In this document: positions 19,261 to 27,494 of the stretch, piece after piece
How the letters are laid out: the number at the start of each line of letters is the position of its first letter
Position numbering within the stretch: position 1 is the stretch's first letter
Assembly (NCBI RefSeq): GCF_030818575.1
Contig: NZ_JAUTAL010000001.1
Span: forward strand, 3,348,001-3,412,000
From: Chryseobacterium camelliae
GTDB taxonomy: Bacteria > Bacteroidota > Bacteroidia > Flavobacteriales > Weeksellaceae
DNA: 64,000 bases
Direction of reading: 5' to 3'
Notes under the pieces: generated by a model
The model's database searches: none
Told to the model about the DNA's origin: nothing
What the model saw: the letters and a program-made list of their open reading frames with translations, nothing else
Made by a program: the position numbers and the translations under genes

Positions 19261-20529
19261 TTAACTGATCAAATCAAATCTCGCGTATTCAGCGACTTTT
19301 TTCGGAAGCCTGATGCCTTCTGCCGTCTGATTGTTTTCCAGCAAAGCGGCCATAATCCTTGGCAGTGCCATAGCTGAGCCGTTCAGGGTATGTACCAGCT
19401 GAGATTTCCCGTCGGCCTTGTACCGGCATTTCAGACGATTGGCCTGGAACGTTTCAAAATTGGAAACGGAGCTTACTTCAAGCCACTTCTCCTGGGCTGC
19501 ACTCCAGACTTCAAAGTCATAGGTCATAGCAGAAGCAAAACCTGTATCGCCTCCGCAAAGCCTTAACACTCTGTAAGGCAACTCAAGGTCTGTCAGGATT
19601 TCCTTGATATGTTCTACCATTTCCTCAAGGACAGCATAGGAATTTTCAGGCTTTTCGATCCTTACAATCTCCACCTTTTCAAACTGGTGAAGACGGTTCA
19701 GTCCCCGTACATGGGCTCCGTAGCTTCCCGCTTCCCGTCTGTAGCACTGGGAAAAAGCCGTATTTTTTATCGGAAGGTCTTTTTCATCCAGCAATACATC
19801 CCTATAGAGGTTGGTTACCGGAACTTCCGCTGTAGGAATGAGGTAAAGGTCATCCTGACCGATATGGTACATCTGCCCTTCCTTATCCGGCAGCTGTCCT
19901 GTTCCGTATCCGGATGCTTCGTTCACTACGTGGGGCGGATTGACCTCCATATATCCCTTTTCGATATTTTTATCGAGGAAATACTGGACAAGAGCCCGCT
20001 GCAACCTGGCCCCTTTCCCGAGGTATACGGGAAATCCTGCGCCAGCAATTTTTACCCCCAGCTCAAAATCGATGAGATTGTATTTCTTGGCCAGTTCCCA
20101 GTGCGGAATGGCACCTTCTCCCAATCCTTCAACATCATGAGACTGATAAATAATTTCATTATCATCGGCAGATGCCCCATTTTTCACCAGCTCATAAGGA
20201 ATATTAGGAATCTGATATAAGATATTCAGTAAAGCCTGTTCTTTGATCTCCAACTGGGACTGCAATTCTTTACTCGACTCTTTGTACTGTGCGGTTTTAG
20301 ATTTCGCGGATTCAGCTTCTTCTTTTTTCCCTTCTTTCATTAAAAGACCGATTTCTTTGGAGATCTTGTTGATCTCGGAAAGCTGGGAATCCAGTTCAAA
20401 CTGAACTTTTTTTCTTTCATCGTCAGTAGCGATCGCTTCATCTACCAACTCAAGATTCTTGAATTGTCTTTTTTTAAGACCTTCTAAAACGCGTTCTTTA
20501 TTGTCGCGCAAAAAATTAACCTGTAACAT
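19261..20529 (-). CDS. serS: seryl-tRNA synthetase
   Basis: Charges tRNA-Ser with serine. The 422 residues show the N-terminal long coiled-coil arm (about residues 25-105, rich in Lys/Glu) that grips the tRNA variable arm. Class II catalytic motifs follow: motif 2 in FSQCYRREAGSYG and motif 3 in GSAMALPRIMAALLEN. TAEVPVTN binds the serine. All are intact. A TACATTTG -7-like element at 20589-20582 lies in the upstream gap, giving about 50 nt of leader with a small TTAGCT/AGCTAA hairpin. Confidence 0.97.
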   Translation of the reverse strand: MLQVNFLRDNKERVLEGLKKRQFKNLELVDEAIATDDERKKVQFELDSQLSEINKISKEIGLLMKEGKKEEAESAKSKTAQYKESSKELQSQLEIKEQALLNILYQIPNIPYELVKNGASADDNEIIYQSHDVEGLGEGAIPHWELAKKYNLIDFELGVKIAGAGFPVYLGKGARLQRALVQYFLDKNIEKGYMEVNPPHVVNEASGYGTGQLPDKEGQMYHIGQDDLYLIPTAEVPVTNLYRDVLLDEKDLPIKNTAFSQCYRREAGSYGAHVRGLNRLHQFEKVEIVRIEKPENSYAVLEEMVEHIKEILTDLELPYRVLRLCGGDTGFASAMTYDFEVWSAAQEKWLEVSSVSNFETFQANRLKCRYKADGKSQLVHTLNGSAMALPRIMAALLENNQTAEGIRLPKKVAEYARFDLIS

Positions 20530-20591
20530 TGTGTTGAGATGTTAAATATTAGAAATTAGCTTTTTTAGAGCTAATCATTTGCAAATGTACT

Positions 20592-21092
20592 TTATTTTAT
20601 GATAGTAACCACGTTGGGAGATCCTGGCTGCTTGGTAAATTTAAGGTTTTTGTTGTAATAGACTTTCGAGACTTCAAAGACTGAGGGAGTCCAGCGATAC
20701 TGGATTTCAAGGGTGTCATTGATGGTATCTGTTACATTATTCTGTGTCCTTCTTAAAGCCAGAGCAATTCTGGAGTGATAGGTCCTGTTGTCCGGACTCA
20801 CCGAATCCAGCGTGATCCGTCTTGCTCCTGCAATATACTCGATATAATACAGGGAGTCAGCAGTTACCTTAAGCGTATTGTTTACCGGCGCATTATCTAT
20901 GGTCCCAAATAGGTCGGTCATTGTATATCCAGAAAAAGAACCGTTTTTCTTGGCATTCAGTAAATCCTGCCCTGCACTGTTTTTAATATAAATATCCAGG
21001 ATCTGATCAATATTCTGGATAGAGTCTTCGTCACTCCTGCAACTCAGAAGTGCGAAAAGGACCAGTGCTGTACCGAAGAAGACGTTTCTCAT
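20592..21092 (-). CDS. putative surface-exposed lipoprotein, unknown function
   Basis: 166 residues beginning with a lipoprotein signal peptide (LFALLSC, lipidated Cys18). The residues after the cysteine (RSDED) are acidic and resemble the lipoprotein export signal that sends Bacteroidetes lipoproteins to the cell surface. The remainder is beta-rich with no motif I recognise. It lies 25 nt downstream of the flippase gene, on the same strand, and 62 nt upstream of serS. Confidence 0.7.
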   Translation of the reverse strand: MRNVFFGTALVLFALLSCRSDEDSIQNIDQILDIYIKNSAGQDLLNAKKNGSFSGYTMTDLFGTIDNAPVNNTLKVTADSLYYIEYIAGARRITLDSVSPDNRTYHSRIALALRRTQNNVTDTINDTLEIQYRWTPSVFEVSKVYYNKNLKFTKQPGSPNVVTIIK

Positions 21093-21116
21093 CCCAACAA
21101 AGATAAAACTTAAGTT

Positions 21117-22370
21117 TTATTTCTTCAAGAATTTATTCACTAATATCCGTATTTCCGCCCTGGAAAGAATAAAATCGCTGAAGTAAAATGGAGTTTCCTG
21201 ATAAAATCTCCAGAACAGCAGAGATGAGGAAAGACAGTAGGAAACAGAGGTAATGATGCAGGCCCCCGCAATCCCCCACCGCGGAATAATAATGAAAGAG
21301 GAAACCAGAGTAAAGATAAGCCCTATTAGTGATTTCATATTTAAGATCCGCAATTTGTTAATCCCGGCAAAATAGTATCCGATGATATTGCTGACTGCAA
21401 TAGCCATAATACCTGGAGCCAGCAGCAGCGTAATTTTCTTGACCTGTGAAAAATCTTTTCCGAAGATCAGGGCGTACCAATGAGACGGAACCAAAAGAAT
21501 GATGGTGATAAACAATAAAGTGACCAGGAAACTGATTCTCATCGACACTTTAGCCTTCTGGATAGCCGTATCCGAATTGCTACTGTTAACCACATCAGCG
21601 TATAAGATCACCGAAAGGCTCCTGCTGACCGTCCATATAGCCTCTGAAAACGCTACGCCGACAGAAAATACGCCTACACTCATCATGCCCCGGAAATATT
21701 CCAAGAAATAAAAGGACAACCGGTTATTCAGGAACTGAAAAAAAGCGCTCAGTTGTGTTTTCCAGCCATAATTGAACAAAGAATTCAATACAGGACCGGA
21801 GACAGAAAATTTTGGCAGTGGCCTGCCCTTCATGATTTGATAGAGACTGGCAAAGAACAGCACGCTGTAGCAGACGATCTGGGCTAAAAAATAAGCAGAA
21901 ACCGAAGTGAAGCCAATCCCATACACAAGGAGAGCAATAAAAGCAATATGAACCGCCTGTTGCAGGATCGTATATACATTAAACATCCTGATGTTCTTCT
22001 GACCTACAAACAGATTGACATTGGCCGCCAGCAGCGATGACGAAACTGACAGGCCGGTAAGATATCCTAAATGCACGGTATTTTTCGTAAAGGCGAACAG
22101 CAGCGGCATGGTAATCCCAATCAGCAAAGACCAGGCATAGGCATACAGCAGGATCTCTTCCGTTTTGTACTTGGGCGCAAAATAAGTGATGCTGCTGCCT
22201 ACGAAAATACTCGCAAAAAAACTGATCACCGTTAAGTCGGCAATGACAATAGAGATCACCCCTTTTCCTTCACTGCCCCAAACATTCGTGGAATAGACCA
22301 CCAGCCCAAAATTCAGTATCAGAATTAAGAAGCGGGAAACAAACGTTTTCAGGAGGGTTGCATGTTTCAT
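21117..22370 (-). CDS. polysaccharide flippase (MOP/Wzx-like)
   Basis: 417 residues that are almost wholly hydrophobic, with about twelve predicted transmembrane helices. The layout matches the oligosaccharidyl-lipid flippases of the MATE/MOP superfamily, for example NVWGSEGKGVISIVIADLT near the N-terminus. It probably moves lipid-linked sugar units across the inner membrane. The start overlaps the upstream glycosyltransferase by 4 nt, so the two form a small glycan-export pair. Confidence 0.78.
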   Translation of the reverse strand: MKHATLLKTFVSRFLILILNFGLVVYSTNVWGSEGKGVISIVIADLTVISFFASIFVGSSITYFAPKYKTEEILLYAYAWSLLIGITMPLLFAFTKNTVHLGYLTGLSVSSSLLAANVNLFVGQKNIRMFNVYTILQQAVHIAFIALLVYGIGFTSVSAYFLAQIVCYSVLFFASLYQIMKGRPLPKFSVSGPVLNSLFNYGWKTQLSAFFQFLNNRLSFYFLEYFRGMMSVGVFSVGVAFSEAIWTVSRSLSVILYADVVNSSNSDTAIQKAKVSMRISFLVTLLFITIILLVPSHWYALIFGKDFSQVKKITLLLAPGIMAIAVSNIIGYYFAGINKLRILNMKSLIGLIFTLVSSFIIIPRWGIAGACIITSVSYCLSSSLLFWRFYQETPFYFSDFILSRAEIRILVNKFLKK

Positions 22371-23500
22371 TTGAGCATTGATTGTTTTACGAAATCCACA
22401 AATGAATTTTTAATGGTAGCCCAGTTGTACTGTTCTTCAAATACAGCTCTTGCCCCATGCGCATGCGCCTTATAAAGTGTCGGGTTATCTATATAAGTTA
22501 TGATTTTTTCAGCTATAGCATCCGCATCTTCAGGATCAACCAGAAATCCGAACCTTGAAATATCCACAAACCGCCGTGTTGCCTTAAGATCACTGTAGAT
22601 CACCGGTTTGCCGGAAGCAGCATAATAGAATATCTTGATTGGAAGACAATGATGGTTTTCAAAATTGATCTCCCTGAGATCAAAGCAGATATCCGCTTCC
22701 GAATATGCTTCGGTAAAAGTCTCAAAAGAGGCCGGCTTGCGGATGCTGATGTCTTGCCATTGGTATTTCTTGAGGAGAGTTTCAAAATAGGCCTGATCTT
22801 TTTCTGTCCGGGCACCGCCAATGATCAGTATGGAGATCTGCAGCCCGGGCCTAAGCTTCCGAAGGCGGTCAACCGCATTAAAAAAGTTCCCTATTCCCTT
22901 TTCTTCTGAGATCTGCCCCGTGTAACACAGCTTTATTTTACCGGCTTCAGGTTGCCTGATACTTGTATAAATATATTGGTCGTCCGGGAAATAAGGAAGA
23001 ATAATGCTTTTTTTAAACGGAAAGCAGTAAGCCAGAGGAAACCGTTTGGTTTTTTCACCAAATATAAAATGCGTGCTGAGATACCCGGCATACAGCTGGA
23101 TCATCAGGAATTTAAGCGTATGAAATATCTTCAGGAAAAAAGAATATTCCCGGACCATTCTCATTGACGGGTACCACTCGGTAATATCATAAATGAGGCT
23201 GGTTCTATGCCTTTTCCGATACTCTTTAACCGCAATAATCGCGAGAGGCTCTGATCCGATGATGCAATCCGGACGAAAAGTATTGCAGACCTCCTTAAAT
23301 AGCCTGGTTTTTTCATCTGAGCTTTGATCCAGCACCGGATAGGATTCAATTTCAATTCCGTCAATACAGCCCTGATATTCCGAACTGAGGCTACAGATTT
23401 TCACATCATATCCCCTGCTTTTCAGTTCTTTTGCCTGGTGGTATAAAATCCGGTCGTCATTGTACCGGTGGGCTGTGGTTAAAAAAAGTATTCTGGGCAT
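22367..23500 (-). CDS. glycosyltransferase family 4-like protein
   Basis: 377 residues with a GT-B fold pattern. The N-terminal Rossmann half starts RILFLTTAHRYNDDRILYHQAKEL, shortened here to its features: a beta strand then a DDR motif. The C-terminal half has GQISEEKGIGNF, LREINFENHHCLP and IKIFYYAASGKPVIYSD, the usual nucleotide-sugar binding loop. Acceptor and sugar are unknown. A TATATTTG -7 element at 23550-23543 lies 43 nt upstream. It overlaps the flippase gene by 4 nt. Confidence 0.82.
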   Translation of the reverse strand: MPRILFLTTAHRYNDDRILYHQAKELKSRGYDVKICSLSSEYQGCIDGIEIESYPVLDQSSDEKTRLFKEVCNTFRPDCIIGSEPLAIIAVKEYRKRHRTSLIYDITEWYPSMRMVREYSFFLKIFHTLKFLMIQLYAGYLSTHFIFGEKTKRFPLAYCFPFKKSIILPYFPDDQYIYTSIRQPEAGKIKLCYTGQISEEKGIGNFFNAVDRLRKLRPGLQISILIIGGARTEKDQAYFETLLKKYQWQDISIRKPASFETFTEAYSEADICFDLREINFENHHCLPIKIFYYAASGKPVIYSDLKATRRFVDISRFGFLVDPEDADAIAEKIITYIDNPTLYKAHAHGARAVFEEQYNWATIKNSFVDFVKQSMLK

Positions 23501-23555
23501 GTGTTAATCTTATCAAAGCAGGGTAAGCGGTCAGATTCCATGCAAATATACTAAA

Positions 23556-23588
23556 ACGAAAAAAGTGGAACTCCTTCCACTTTTTTAT
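23556..23588 (-). terminator. terminator of the mlaD / Fe-S protein gene cluster
   Basis: Stem AAAAAGTGGAA/TTCCACTTTTT with a CTCC loop, 20 nt beyond the stop of the 23608 gene; T-rich on both sides, so likely bidirectional. Confidence 0.85.
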
Positions 23589-23607
23589 TTTATACTGATG
23601 ATGATCT

Positions 23608-24096
23608 TTATTGTATCGAAGCAGCCCAGCTTTTATCAAAAGGCAGTAAAAAATTACTCAGGAATTCCAGATAGGTATTTTTTGAAAAATCAAAAACTTC
23701 AATATTCCTGGAAATCTCCCCGCTTCTTATTTTAGATTTAAAATCCTGTAGTTTCAAAGTTTTCACCTCTCCGTTTTCTACGTAGCTTGCTTTCATACGG
23801 TCAAAAAGTCCCAGTTGGTACTCACCGTCAATTTCCCTCATTAGTTTTCCCAAGGCGTCTATGCTGCAGCCTGAAGCCAGTTCTTTTTCTTCATCTACAC
23901 AGATGACAATAAACTGGTTCTTCTCTATTTTAAAAGAGGAACTCAGCGGTTTCCCGTGAGCAGCCCAGGTGGCCAGGAAATCAAACAGTTTCTCCGTAAT
24001 GGTTTTGGCTTCTTTGGTGCTGAAAGGCCTGGATGCAGGATATATGATGATTCTGTAGTCGTTGGTTTCTACAATGCTGGATTCTTCAATTTTCAT
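23608..24096 (-). CDS. conserved flavobacterial protein (often labelled ABC transporter ATPase)
   Basis: 162 residues from the ATG at 24096; a TTG two codons earlier is less likely. There is no Walker A or other ATPase motif, so the label used in databases for relatives (my recollection) is not supported by the sequence. Conserved-looking blocks are YPASRPFS, WAAHGKPLSSSFKIEKNQFIV, given here as separate parts WAAHGKPL and KIEKNQFIV, and GCSIDALGKLMREID. It is cytosolic, with no signal peptide or helix. It is the last gene of the mlaD / Fe-S cluster. Confidence 0.7.
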   Translation of the reverse strand: MKIEESSIVETNDYRIIIYPASRPFSTKEAKTITEKLFDFLATWAAHGKPLSSSFKIEKNQFIVICVDEEKELASGCSIDALGKLMREIDGEYQLGLFDRMKASYVENGEVKTLKLQDFKSKIRSGEISRNIEVFDFSKNTYLEFLSNFLLPFDKSWAASIQ

Positions 24097-24136
24097 TTCC
24101 AATATTTTAAAGTATAAATTTATGAATTATTCATGA

Positions 24137-24171
24137 CAAAAGAAAAAGAACCCGGGAAATTCCGGGTTCTC
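24137..24171 (-). terminator. terminator after the CCG-domain Fe-S protein gene
   Basis: AGAACCCGG/CCGGGTTCT stem (24147-24155 with 24162-24170) followed on the minus strand by TTTTCTTTT, 30 nt past the stop codon. Confidence 0.8.
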
Positions 24172-24200
24172 ATTCATTCTGTACGTTATTTAATCAAATC

Positions 24201-24986
24201 TTATAAATCTTCTGCTTCAGCCAGAAGTTCTACAATATCTTTTACGGCTACTTCCGTATTTTTGTTAAAGTGTTTCACTCCATCGGTAAGCATGGTATTG
24301 CAAAACGGGCATCCGGTAGCAATCACTTTCGGCTCGAACGACAGTGCTTCTTCAGTTCTTTCGATATTGATGTCTTTGCTGCCTTTTTCAGGCTCCTTAA
24401 ACATCTGTGCTCCTCCGGCTCCGCAGCAAAGTCCGTTGCTTCGGCAACGCTTCATTTCTACCAATTCGGCATCCAATTTTTCAAGAAGCATCCTGGGAGC
24501 TTCATATTCGTTATTGGCACGGCCAAGGTAACAAGGATCATGGAATGTGATTTTTTTACCTTTGAAAGATCCGCCTTCAATCTTCAGCCTTCCCTCTTCC
24601 ATAAGATTTTTCAGGAACTGGGTATGGTGAAGAACTTCATAATGTCCGCCCAAGCTCGGGTATTCATTCTTAAGGGTATTAAAACAGTGCGGGCATGCCG
24701 TAACAATCTTTTTGATTTCGTAGGCATTCAGTACCTCAATATTGGTAAGCGCCATCATCTGGAATACAAATTCGTTACCGGCTCTCTTGGCAGGATCTCC
24801 TGTACAGCTTTCTTCCTGCCCGAGTACCCCGAATTCAACCCCGATTTTATTCAGGATCTTGCAAAATGCACGGGTAATCTTTTTGGCACGGTCATCAAAA
24901 CTTCCTGCGCATCCCACCCAGAACAAAACTTCCGGTGACTTCCCTTCGGCAGCATATTCTGCCATTGTTTTTATATTGAAATCCAT
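24201..24986 (-). CDS. CCG-domain (Fe-S)-binding oxidoreductase subunit
   Basis: 261 residues from the ATG at 24986 (MDFNIKTMAEYA). Two cysteine-rich CCG-type domains are visible: VTACPHCFNTLK with the earlier VGCAGSFDD, and LCCGAGGAQMF with ATGCPFCNTML. This is the pattern of HdrB, GlpC and LutA, which bind unusual 4Fe-4S clusters and move electrons or thiols. It follows the membrane Fe-S protein by about 90 nt and is probably its soluble partner. The electron donor and acceptor are unknown; lactate or glycerol-phosphate oxidation are possibilities. Confidence 0.85.
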   Translation of the reverse strand: MDFNIKTMAEYAAEGKSPEVLFWVGCAGSFDDRAKKITRAFCKILNKIGVEFGVLGQEESCTGDPAKRAGNEFVFQMMALTNIEVLNAYEIKKIVTACPHCFNTLKNEYPSLGGHYEVLHHTQFLKNLMEEGRLKIEGGSFKGKKITFHDPCYLGRANNEYEAPRMLLEKLDAELVEMKRCRSNGLCCGAGGAQMFKEPEKGSKDINIERTEEALSFEPKVIATGCPFCNTMLTDGVKHFNKNTEVAVKDIVELLAEAEDL

Positions 24987-25074
24987 TTTTTTTCTCAATT
25001 TGAAAATGTATGAATTTGAAAATTTGAAAATACAAGTGATTAATTTTCAAATTTTCAGATTTCGTAATTGATTC

Positions 25075-25977
25075 TTAATCCTTTGCCCAGTTCAGACGGT
25101 CTGCCTGATTATACTGCCATGGTGCGGCGTTATTTTCTACGTTGGCCATCATCAGGTTAAGCTCCTGTGGTGCCGCAGACTGCTCCATCACCAGGAACCT
25201 TCTCATATCAAAGATAATGGAAAGCGGATCCAGCAATACAGGACAGGCTTCCGTACAGGCATTGCAGGTAGTGCAGGCCCAAAGTTCCTCTTTGGTAATA
25301 TAGTCATTAAGCAACTTCTTCCCGTCGTCTACAAATTTGCCGTTTGCATCTATATTCTTACCTACTTCTTCCAGGCGGTCCCTGGTCTTCATGAGGATTA
25401 ATCTCGGAGATAATTTTTTGCCGGTAATGTTGGCCGGACAAACCGAGGTGCATCTTCCGCATTCTGTACAGGAATAGGCATTGAGTAACTGGACCTGGTT
25501 AAGATCAAATACATCTTCTGCCCCAAACTTTGATGGTGCCGCCGCTTCATCTCCTTCCGCAGGTGCGGCGTATGGATCAGCATTCGGGTCCATCATCAGT
25601 TTTATTTCTTTCGTTACGGATTCAAGATTATTGAATTTCCCTTTTTTCTCCAGGTTAGCATACCATGTGCTTGGAAAAGCCAGGATGATATGAAGATGTT
25701 TTGAATAATACAGATAATTCATAAAGAAAAGGATCCCGACAAAATGGAACCACCATGCCGCTCTTTCTGAAAAGAATAAAAAGCGGTCTCCGAAATTGCT
25801 GAAAATAGGTGCAAAAATATTAGCACTAACCGGGAAACTTCCATGTTCTGCCAGTAACCCTCGTTGCTGCAAAACCCAATCTGAGGTGTTCATGGTAAAG
25901 AAAGCCACCATTAAAGCAAATTCAATGATTAGAATCCAGTTGGCATCCTGTTTCGGCCATCCGAAGAGTTCTTTCAT
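25075..25977 (-). CDS. membrane 4Fe-4S dicluster protein, C-terminal part (frameshifted gene)
   Basis: 300 residues carrying two or three further hydrophobic helices, then a ferredoxin domain with CTECGRCTSVCP and CTTCNACTEACPV, the bacterial 2x[4Fe-4S] pattern. Its N-terminal membrane part is in another frame (25922-26404). Deleting one A from the A6 run (25991-25986, minus strand) changes GVKKAEHER into GVKRLNMKELFGWP and fuses both pieces into one protein of about 443 residues. The internal ATG at 25977 could restart translation, but a single original gene is much more likely. Confidence 0.85.
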   Translation of the reverse strand: MKELFGWPKQDANWILIIEFALMVAFFTMNTSDWVLQQRGLLAEHGSFPVSANIFAPIFSNFGDRFLFFSERAAWWFHFVGILFFMNYLYYSKHLHIILAFPSTWYANLEKKGKFNNLESVTKEIKLMMDPNADPYAAPAEGDEAAAPSKFGAEDVFDLNQVQLLNAYSCTECGRCTSVCPANITGKKLSPRLILMKTRDRLEEVGKNIDANGKFVDDGKKLLNDYITKEELWACTTCNACTEACPVLLDPLSIIFDMRRFLVMEQSAAPQELNLMMANVENNAAPWQYNQADRLNWAKD

Positions 25978-26404
25978 GTTCAGCCTTTTTTACTCCGTAG
26001 AAATTCCTGCGGATGAAAAAGATAACCACTCCTATAACTACAAGCAGTGCCAGAATCTCTAAAGTTGCTGTAAAGAAATTATATACATTGTGACCCATTA
26101 TAGACGCGAGGAACCTATGGGTCCCGAAAAGTCCGTCTACAACGATTTCAATCAGTTCAAAATTAATGATAATAAATCCAACATAAACAAACAGGTGCAG
26201 GACACCGGCAACAGGACGTTTAACCATCTTGCTCTGTCCCATGGCAACCCGCGCCATGGTAGCCCAACGCTCGTCTTTTCTGTCGCTGCGATTGATGGCC
26301 CTTCCTAACGTAATGTTCCTGTATATTTTCTGCAAACTTTTGGCAAACAATCCAAAGCCTGCTACCAGCAAAATGAGGAAAACAATATTATCAATATACT
26401 GCAT
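25922..26404 (-). CDS. membrane 4Fe-4S dicluster protein, N-terminal part (frameshifted gene)
   Basis: 160 residues with transmembrane helices near 5-22, 70-90 and 115-135, resembling the cytochrome-b-like membrane half of HdrE/NarI-type proteins. It reads correctly to RRNFYGVK and then enters about 18 unrelated residues before a stop. The frame is lost at an A6 tract on the minus strand (25991-25986). It begins 15 nt downstream of the mlaD stop, so mlaD and the Fe-S proteins share an operon. Confidence 0.82.
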   Translation of the reverse strand: MQYIDNIVFLILLVAGFGLFAKSLQKIYRNITLGRAINRSDRKDERWATMARVAMGQSKMVKRPVAGVLHLFVYVGFIIINFELIEIVVDGLFGTHRFLASIMGHNVYNFFTATLEILALLVVIGVVIFFIRRNFYGVKKAEHERTLRMAETGCQLDSNH

Positions 26405-26418
26405 GGTTACCTATTCGT

Positions 26419-27366
26419 TTATTTACTGTTCTTCCCGAATACCGAGAAGTTTACATATTTTTTCGGATTCGCTTTCAGGTCCTCAATGAGCAGATTCAGA
26501 TTATTGGAAGCCGCATTCAGATTATTGTACAGCTGGTCATCTTTCATGATTTTACCTAAACTTCCCTGTCCGTTATCGATACCTGTAATTACCTGGTTCA
26601 GTTTTCCTACTGTGGTATCAAGATCGGCAATGGTAGCATTCAGCTTTTGGGTATCGATGCTTTCTGCTAAGGTACCGTACTTATCCAAAGTAACTTTTCC
26701 GCTTTGCATGGTAAGGCTCGCATCATCCAGAACCTTTTGCAGTTTAGGATCATTGTGCCCGACCAACGAGTTGATACTTCCGGCGGTCGTTTGCAGTGCA
26801 GCTACTGTTTTGTTAAGGTTAGCCAGCAATAACCTGATTTCCTCCCTGTTTTGGGCATTCACAACCTGGTTGGCACTGGACATAAGAGAATCTACACGGT
26901 ACAGCACGGTCTGGAGCTGATCTTTTACCGGTCCTACCTGAGAAGAAAGGCTTCCCAGCGTTCCCAGTTTGAATGCACCTCTGAGCGTGTCGCCATCTTT
27001 TGCCGTTGCGCCTCCATAAGCGAGATTAACTCTCATTTCTTTTCCGGACATCAAACCCGGTTCAAAGATTTCAAGAGTAGAATTTTTTGAGAATTCAAAA
27101 TTATTGTCAATGGTAATTTTTACGATAAAATCAATTTTACCGTCTTTGGAAGTCTGAGGAATGATCTTATCCACCTGACCCACTTTAAGACCATTGATTG
27201 AAACGGGCGAAGACTGCGCCAGCCCTTCCACATTATTGTATTTTGCGTAAAATATATTGTCGGTAGTAAAAAGGCTCCTGCCCTTCATAAACTGAAATAA
27301 TACGACAAAGCCAACAATGGCTAAGAGCGTAATTAAACCTGCCTTTAATTCTTTACTGAACTTCAC
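26419..27366 (-). CDS. mlaD: MCE/MlaD-family lipid transport protein
   Basis: Periplasmic lipid-binding subunit of a retrograde phospholipid transport system. The 315 residues have an N-terminal transmembrane anchor (about 10-28) and one MCE domain (about 38-120) including YNNVEGLAQSSPVSINGLKVG, given by its parts VEGLAQSSPV and INGLKVGQV. A long C-terminal helical region with coiled-coil character (SINSLVGHND, TVGKLNQVITG) probably forms the hydrophobic tunnel. The partner permease and ATPase (mlaE, mlaF) lie about 17 kb away in this window. A TATATTTG -7 element lies at 27395-27388. Confidence 0.88.
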   Translation of the reverse strand: MKFSKELKAGLITLLAIVGFVVLFQFMKGRSLFTTDNIFYAKYNNVEGLAQSSPVSINGLKVGQVDKIIPQTSKDGKIDFIVKITIDNNFEFSKNSTLEIFEPGLMSGKEMRVNLAYGGATAKDGDTLRGAFKLGTLGSLSSQVGPVKDQLQTVLYRVDSLMSSANQVVNAQNREEIRLLLANLNKTVAALQTTAGSINSLVGHNDPKLQKVLDDASLTMQSGKVTLDKYGTLAESIDTQKLNATIADLDTTVGKLNQVITGIDNGQGSLGKIMKDDQLYNNLNAASNNLNLLIEDLKANPKKYVNFSVFGKNSK

Positions 27367-27441
27367 TTGCTAAATTTTTCTTATGAGCAAATATAGCACA
27401 TTTTAAATTAATGTTTTTCTGTATTGCCCTGTGTTAAACCA

Positions 27442-27472
27442 CAAAAAAAGTGGCAAAAATTCTGCCACTTTT
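27442..27472 (-). terminator. terminator of ppiD
   Basis: AGTGGCA/TGCCACT stem (27449-27455 with 27463-27469) with A-rich and T-rich flanks, so it works on the minus strand (seven T) and possibly on both. Confidence 0.85.
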
Positions 27473-27494
27473 CTATAGGTATGTAAATTTATTT

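Noticed and set aside
23608-24096. ABC transporter ATPase
   Set aside because: No Walker A, signature or Walker B motif, so the label from relatives is not supported.
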